From Heliopora coerulea (taxonomy: Eukaryota; Cnidaria; Anthozoa; Scleralcyonacea; Helioporidae), in assembly GCA_030142905.1 (NCBI GenBank), contig JASJOG010000015.1:3426006-3490005 (forward strand): a DNA stretch of 64,000 nucleotides. The letters run 5' to 3'. The notes beneath the pieces are model-generated. The model ran no database searches and was not told the origin of the DNA. It saw only the letters and a list, made by a program, of their open reading frames with translations. The position numbers were made by a program, and so were the translations under genes. Shown piece by piece: positions 57,087-64,000 of the stretch. Each line of letters starts with the position of its first letter. Positions within the stretch are counted from its first letter, which is position 1.

Positions 57087-57799
57087 AAATAGTAAAGTAA
57101 ACTTATAAATGTTCACTGTCCATACTTAAAAATAAATAATTCACCATCTTTGAAAGGGCATGTTTAAATAAACAGTGTAATCGGTTTCAGAAAAAGAGAT
57201 TTATTAAAAATAATTTGCTAAGTGCGAATGCACGGAATGTTTTCCTTATATTTAATTGCTATTCATTTTTGCATTCTTTAGTCCAGTCGCAAAAGGATTT
57301 TTTTTCCTGGGTTATTTTTGTATTTGGGCAAAATGTGTTGAGTTGTCAAGTTTTCGATAATAAAGCAAGATGGAGTTTCCCGCTCTTTTCTTTGTTGTGA
57401 ATCTATTGCCCGCACATGCGTATGACATTTTTCAGTGAATACCTCATGCGAACATTAGTTTAATTGCGTTTCAATAAAAAAAATCATTTTCATGTAAAAA
57501 ATTTGGCTCCGGATCAATATCCAGTGAAACCAGACACAAACGGGGTTTCGAAAAAGCTATAGCCTTATTATTTTCAAAAAAAGAATAAAAGTTTTTGTAA
57601 AAAAGAGGAAATATCGGCAAACGATTACGTGATATCATTGTGCAAATTGCCAATGGCTTAAATTAGATTTTGAGTATGATTTCTTTGGTCAGCAGTTAAC
57701 ATCTTGAAGCTATTCATAGACACCATCTTTGTTCGGCCAATGGCGTTCTTCTGTTGACTTGAATGTTGGTTGATCACAGAATTGTTTATGTTTTGGCCT
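57087..57799. other. Convergent intergenic region
   Basis: The LicD gene (plus) and the TRP gene (minus) end toward each other here. AATAAA occurs at 57131 for the first. No other gene is seen. Confidence 0.6.
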
Positions 57800-60700
57800 T
57801 CATTTCAAACGTTGGGAATAGCTCTGATCCTCTTGATTTGTTTCGTCTATCGCCGGCAAACTTTCTGACCCAGTACTCGTCAAACGCCTCCGACGCGCTT
57901 TGCTTTGAGCCTGAATTAACTGTCTCAAGATCTGCTTGATTTCTGACACCTCGTTTTCCACCTTATCGACGGTGGTCTGCTGTTCTCGATGAAGTTCGCT
58001 CACGGTGTGTCTCAGTGCATCCAGGTCACTCTCGAACCTGGACTTCAGCGGCTGACCGTTGTGCACATCGCTTAGTATCGCATGCACATCGTCCACTTGT
58101 TCTTTAACTTGGAAAGTCATTTTTTTCAGCTCACCCTCGGTATCATTTACCGCGTCATCATCGTAGTAGAGTTCCTCAGGATTACACTGTTCTTGTATGA
58201 AGTCTGAGCAGTCCTTTCTCTTTTGAATAGAAAGTTTTGACTCGAGGTTCAATATCATGACAGCTTGCTGCATGACTGCGTTTGCCTTGGCGTTGTCGTA
58301 GACTCGTTGAAAAGTGTCCGACATTAAAGCTATGAAGAGATTTAGACAGATGATGGCCGACAGGGTCAGGTATAATCCACACAATAACCTTGCCATGAGG
58401 GGATCTGCTTTGGAAAGACCATCAAAGTTATAGTCGTCGACGACTGTTAAACGAAGCATACTGAAAAGAAGCTCTTGAATCGTTCCGTAGCCTTCCACAG
58501 CTTCGCTTTGCTCTGCCCCGAAGATCATCCAGAACGCCACTGCAAACGGTATGTAGAACAACAAATAAAGAAAAGCGAATTTTAAAGAATCTCCTACAAA
58601 GTGACTCAGCATTACCACGAAGGGACCGAGTGAAGTGAAGGCGCGCGCCGTCTTCATCAACCGCAGCCAGATAAATATGATAGTTGCGGCCAACACCCTC
58701 CTGTTCACCTTGGCGGTTGTTGGCCCACGTACTAGCATTTTTAAAACATGAGTAATGATTGTCACGTCTATCATGGTGTAGGTTAGCCAGTCGAAATAAT
58801 TCCAGTTGTCTTGGAAGTAAGAGACATTCTGAGTATGCAGCGCGTTAATCTCTTGGTTAATATACTTGCGTTCTTCTGGCCAGCGCGGATGGCAGTAATC
58901 GAGATCGCTGATTAGCTGTTTCTCTCGCCAATCCAGCCATTTCTGGTGCTCCTTCTTCGACTTGGCGAACTCTTTGAGTTCCACATAAATTTCCGCAATC
59001 GTCAGGAGCACGGCAAGTCCTTCGAGGATAAATCTCCACCAATTCTTGGAAATGGGCTGGTAATGGTGCGCGGTGTCGCCAGGTAAACAAATGGCTAAGA
59101 TTGTCCAAGTCAGAACAAATCCAACATTCATTATCATTTGTATCCACGTTCCACTCCTCCCGAAGTACTTCCACTTCACCTTGATTAGGCGTTGAAACAC
59201 AGGATGCATGATGAGGTCAAATTGTTTATGTTCGACAACGACCTCGAGAGGAGTTTTGGCATCACCAGAAGACAAACATCTTGGGATGACTGGTTCAAGA
59301 AAGTTAAGAAAGTAATACTCCTTGCGGTTTGCGCGATCGAGGGAATGAAATTGGTTGAGTGCTTCCTTGGCCTGATGAAAAACAAAGAAATGATTTATGT
59401 GAAACTTTAACCCTTTCCGGTCAGTACCCAACTTTTTAATTTTGCTCTGGCTAACGCCAGTCAATTTTACTCTAACTAACACCAGACAATTTTACTGTGA
59501 CTAACAACAGACTATTTTATTCTGACTAATACAAGACTATTTTACTTTGACTGACACCAGACTATTATACTCTAACACCAAACTATTTTACTCTGGCTAA
59601 CGCCAGACGATTTTACTCGTCGAGAGGAGACGTCTCTGACAGGAGAGGGTTAAACGTACATTCCATCTCTAAAGCCTATGTGCAGGAAAATTTCCAGGTG
59701 TCATGTTGCTGAATTTTGCTAAATTTGAACAGTTTCAAACAAGCCTCTGACAGCAAGGTTTGATGAATTCACACCCTCTGAATTACACTAACGTTGATAT
59801 TAGCAGTCATGCTACATGGTTCTTCGGAATAACGAACATAAGAATTTTGAGTTAAGTAGCAGTTAGCTTGGTATTCCTTGTGAACGCTCTAACCAGCTAA
59901 CAAGCTTGCTGTCAAATTGTTGGTGAGTGGCAACCTTGGGTTCTTAGTTCAATATATTCATGAAGTAGTTAGTTTAAAATGGCTTGTGAGTGTTTCCTGA
60001 CTCGCTTTGTAAAAATTTCCCGTAATCTGGACGTAATTCTATGAGATGCTGAAGGTTGGCATATGGGGTAATATCGGCACAGTTGGCCACCCTTCCAGGA
60101 CCTCTGAAAGACTGGATACTGGCTAACCATAAGAGCGAGTTGTAACTGGCTCATGATTTCTAAATGCACCCATTGACCCATTCATGGTCAATTGACTATT
60201 GCCGAATGTTTGTTAAGTTGGGATCCTCTTCAGATGTTTTCTGGGAATTAGGGAACATTTTTATGAGGATATCTGACTAACGATAGTTCATCGATCATCT
60301 GTTACCACCACAAGTACATACATTCACCATCATCCCATACACATTGCCACACCTTTAAGTAAACCAACTGATAGCCCTTCATCACTATTTAACCTTACCA
60401 CTGAAGGCATCTTTGTGATCATCAAGACAAGTGCAGACAAGCCATTGATATCTCTCACCCCGGCGTGGGATCCATATTCTATTAAAATTCTCGCGGTTTC
60501 AGAGCGATCTAACTCTGCAGCAAGCTAAGGAGAGAACAACAACATTAATATTGCCAGTAATCAGATTGTCGAGTTAAATTGGAGTCGAGTCCATACGTAT
60601 GCGCTTTCAGATCTATTCATTTTCAATTTAGCTGAAAATCGTAACGCATCAAAATATTTGGATATTTTTGAAAACGTTGTCGGATCCAGCATGAATATTA

Positions 60701-63700
60701 TTCGATTTTGATTGGAGATCATTGCTGTTTTAATTTTCCAGGGTTCTCGAGTGAACAGGCGAATACAATGCAAAAAAATCGTTTGGACGCAAATAGTTGA
60801 TGCGTTCCGATCAAAATGATAACGGATAGGTTTGAAAACGCATATCTGTAGAAGCGACCTAAGTTTACCAAGGAGAGATCAAAAACGCATAACTTTGATA
60901 GGACTCGTATAGGAAATGAATGAGCTCTGCTAAACATGTTTGGTTAAACGCACAATTCGTTGAGTAAAACTTGAACTTGAACCAGCTAAATTTGTAGAAA
61001 TAACGTGTTTTCCAGCTCTTTTTATTTACCTGAAGTGGAGTTCTTTCTTTGTAGTCTCTGTCGTCTATATCCGCCCCGTATTTCAGTAACGTCTTTAACG
61101 AATGAGTGGCGTCGTTCTTTGCAGCGTAGTGCAGAGGGGTTTGATTTTCCCCGGATGTTCTCGTCCCAATCGAGGCGTCGCGAAGGATTAGAAACTGTAC
61201 CATTTCCGGGTAGTCGACAGCTGCTGCGACATGTAGTGGAGTCCTGCCATACTTATCCGCAATGTTTACATCAAGACCTTAACAAAAAAAACTCACTTGT
61301 AGTTCTATTTGATCCGGTAATAATCTATTAATGATAAATCAATTAATGAACACATCGATCTACTAATACGATTACTGACCCTCATCAAAATCGATTGTTT
61401 TCACTCGGCATATCAGCGAATGCAGTGAGCAAAATTATGCAAGCCCAGTTTGCAAAATCTTGGTCACTGTATTCGCTGATATAATGCAGAGAAAACACAA
61501 TGGGTTTCGATGAGAGTCAGTAATCCGCTGCTTGCATAATATCCGATAATACTGCGTGCCTCAGTAATTGTCTATTAAATATTCCGTCTATGAATCACCA
61601 GGTCATGTGGCCGATCAGTTAATGAGTCAGTTTTGCATCAGTGAACGAATTCATCAATCAGTGGAACGATGAATGGTGGCATGGACAAATCAATACCATT
61701 TTTTTTTTCAAACTTACCATAGTCCAAAAGAAATTGTGCAAGACCTAAGTCCCAGTCTCTTGCAGCTTCATGCAACAAACTCTGCCCGTGGCGATCTGTG
61801 GTATGCACAGATGCTCCATTGACAATCAACGACTCAACAAATTCCAGGTCAATGACTTCATCTTCATTTCCAGACAATGCCACCTAAATAAAGGAATTTT
61901 TGCTTAGACTGGTTGAACAAAACTGTACTTTATGCTTGAATTTTTTTGTGGGAATATTTGAGATTTTTAATGTTTCCTCAAATGGCTCCTCGTTTGCCAA
62001 TCAGTGGAGACATTTTTGACGTAGCAAAAATGTTTCTCAGTGAGTTTGGAAACATTTCTATTTCGGAAATATTTTTTCTTCGTTCCCAACCTAAGAAACA
62101 GTATTATCCACACTGCAAAAAATTAAAATTTTGAGCAGAAAATTTTTCTAGTTTTAAGATTAATTTCCCGGCTTTATAAAAGAAATAAATTCTTGATAAG
62201 AAAAGGCATGTGGATTTTTTTCTTTCAAGGAAATTAATAAAATATACCTTGATCCAAGAATATTTTTCCTATCTAGTCTAGATATATTTTCTTAATTCAA
62301 GAACATATGTCTTCTTTTAAAAACTTTTTCCTGATCAAGATAGCTTATTATAAACTGATGTATCCTGTCTACGCGACAAGATAACATTTCTTAATTTGAG
62401 AAATATGGTCTTAAAACAAGATTTTTTCCCTTAAAATAAGAATTTTATTTTTTGCAGTGCAGTTGCCCAGGGTTTCGCGTTTAATACACTGCCCGTGAAC
62501 GTTTTTCACAAAATGTTTCCTCGTTTAGGTATTGTCCGGGAAACATTTCGGCGAAACAATGTTTGCGCCACAATGCCACTTCGTCGTTTCCCCTGGGGTT
62601 TAATACAGATTCAACTGTCTTCTCCCCATGCATGAAGTCAGTATTGTTTCCACGAAATATAAATCCTAGCTATAACGCCTCAGGACAACTTTCGTAGCGA
62701 CTGATATACAAAGTAATTTAATCACTTGAGTAACACACTGTTCGTCGAACCCAGATTTGTAGTCGTATCTCAATATCTCGAGTACCAGTATTTTCATTCA
62801 AGTCTTTGTCCCACTCTCGAGTCATATTACGCGCGAATTCATCCCTCCAGTCACCCTGAGGAAACAGTCAAAGCTCGTCACTTCAAACTGTTTTAAAATA
62901 GCTTTAATTGCAAAAAAAACTATTGTCAATCGGGCTAGGAAAGAAGAACCGTTTTAACTAAAAATACAAGCTGGTGAAATAAATTTCTGTGAAGTGTAAA
63001 TATGTTTACTCGTAATATGGTTTCTGTTGATTCAAAATATTTTGCAGTAAGAGTTGACAAAATGAGGAAACAAATGTCGCTATTTAAAAAACTTTAATCT
63101 CCCATATCGTGCTAAGCTTTGTGTGTTCAATATTTTTGAATAAGACCAGGTTATTAATTAGTTTACAGCAGATGTGAGGTTTGCAGAATTAATAATCCAG
63201 GCATTTCAATAAACCTGCGCCTCGCCAAACAGCGAATAAAAAACATCTTTGGCAGAATCCGTCAGTAACCCCGCTCGGAATAGCTCAAATTCTCTCAAAC
63301 ATCTCAATATTTTGAATTTGAGCACTTTCCGAACAGCCAGAGGGAATTATGGATGACTACGTTGAATTACAGAACTAACCTTTGCGAAGTAATGAAGCAA
63401 CGCTTTACTGTGTGAGTCAACGTTTTTTTAATTTCGCATTGTGTAGTCACACCATCTTCAAACGTCTGAAAAGGATCCGAATGAAGCAGATTCTTCGTTC
63501 ATCTTCGATGTCACTTAGCGTCGCTTGTTTGTATTTTCGACCGTTTAACGTATCAACGACGTTAAACGGCTTTCGTATCCGAGACCTTTTACTTCGAGAA
63601 CGCCTCATAACAAAACGTGTTGCCTTATCTTTCCATTGTGTTGATGAGATCTTTGCTTGGGTGATAGCTTTCACTGAAGCCACCTTTCTCGCCTTTTTCT

Positions 63701-63809
63701 TGAACGTCTCGGCTAGTATTGCTCCTTCATTAACCTTACCCAAGTCTCCAAGCTGAAGTTCTTCTGCTACCTCATTCCTCAGCAACGGCTCGACCCTATT
63801 TGATTTCAT
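57800..63809 (-). CDS. TRP-family cation channel with N-terminal ankyrin repeats, six or fewer exons
   Basis: Exons, in gene order: about 63809-63380, 61883-61718, 61277-61030, 60524-60399 and 59371-57800; all internal junctions are GT..AG and in phase. The N-terminal exon is basic. The next three encode ankyrin repeats (HGQSLLHEAARDWD, YGRTPLHVAAAVDYPEM, NQTPLHYAAKNDA, LLKYGADIDDRDYKERTPLQ). The last encodes six membrane segments, a pore region (LFSMLRLTVVDDYNFDGL), an S6 ending NLFIALMSDTFQRVY, and a coiled-coil tail (VSELHREQQTTVDKVENEVS). A plasma-membrane cation channel, TRPA/TRPV-like; the exact subfamily and stimulus are not clear. Within the first exon, two single-base losses near 63430-63450 are needed to link the ATG frame to the first ankyrin frame, so the start is either damaged, mis-assembled or differently spliced. 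MITEs sit in introns at 59406-59654 and 62111-62459. Confidence 0.85.
59406..59654. repeat. MITE with TTTAACCCT ends and an internal 25-bp minisatellite
   Basis: The ends TTTAACCCTTTCCGGTCAG and complement TTTAACCCTCTCCTGTCAG are inverted repeats. Inside (59433-59617) about seven units of ACACCAGACTATTTTACTCTG type follow one another. Intron of the TRP gene. Confidence 0.8.
62111..62459. repeat. MITE with CACTGCAAAAAAT ends
   Basis: The left end CACTGCAAAAAATTAAAATT pairs with the right end complement CACTGCAAAAAATAAAATTC. The interior is AT-rich with internal TCTTAATT-type words and no frame. No clear target duplication. Intron of the TRP gene. Confidence 0.75.
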
Positions 63810-64000
63810 AGTCACAACAAAAACTCTTTCCTTTTCTTCGTATTAAGCTAGAAGCGAACGACTTCAGTTTTCAAAATTTAGTTCCCAATAACTGTTAACC
63901 CAGTTTGTTTCAATTCTGTGCCATGGTATTTACACTGAACACTTGAAATAATCTCCGCAGAATCCCCCCTGCCTTTGTATGTCCGTGTGTACGTAAACAC

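Overview
The window reads as nuclear DNA of an animal, most likely an anthozoan and probably a stony coral. It is AT-rich, its genes are short and widely spaced, several are interrupted by introns with GT..AG boundaries, there is a vertebrate-type TTAGGG interstitial telomere tract, and it carries cnidarian-style lineage-expanded receptors, a LicD-type enzyme pair, an ankyrin TRP channel and many DNA transposons, MITEs and tRNA-derived SINEs. The species cannot be fixed from the sequence alone.

Layout. Bases 1-19,100 form a tandem segmental array with a period of about 8.04 kb. Each unit carries one intronless class-A GPCR on the minus strand: one altered copy (1053-2012), one intact copy (9026-10060) and one dead copy with two stop codons (17060-18097). 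The window opens inside a unit. A more distant intact paralogue lies at 22556-23557. Bases 18.3-21.9 kb hold SINEs, a telomere-like tract, a triplet microsatellite and a 5'-truncated LINE. Bases 23.6-28.6 kb show no convincing gene.

Bases 28.6-36.4 kb are transposon territory: a spliced, frame-broken hAT/ZMYM1-like transposase, broken copies of the gene described next, a dimeric SINE and a second hAT element containing a minisatellite. Bases 36.8-40.3 kb hold a secreted PAN/EGF/fibrinogen-like gene that starts with an 8-nt coding exon. A second copy at 47.4-48.2 kb has lost the 3' exons. Much of 40.9-43.7 kb is repeated at 48.6-53.2 kb; the second copy was later interrupted by a PIF/Harbinger element whose empty site survives in the first copy. 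Another Harbinger-type element with a Myb-like protein lies at 45.0-46.6 kb.

Bases 53.3-57.1 kb carry two LicD/fukutin-type type II membrane proteins on the plus strand. Bases 57.8-63.8 kb carry a six-exon minus-strand TRP channel with ankyrin repeats. I see no operons, CRISPR arrays, rRNA or credible functional tRNA genes.

The host genes suggest cell-surface and secretory biology (receptor, adhesive secreted protein, Golgi sugar-phosphate enzymes, cation channel), but nothing in the sequence ties them into one pathway. The strongest unusual signals are the unequal decay of the tandem GPCR array, the micro-exon gene and its truncated twin, the Harbinger insertion with its paralogous empty site, and a degenerate repeat that keeps encoding the same hydrophobic peptide at five loci.
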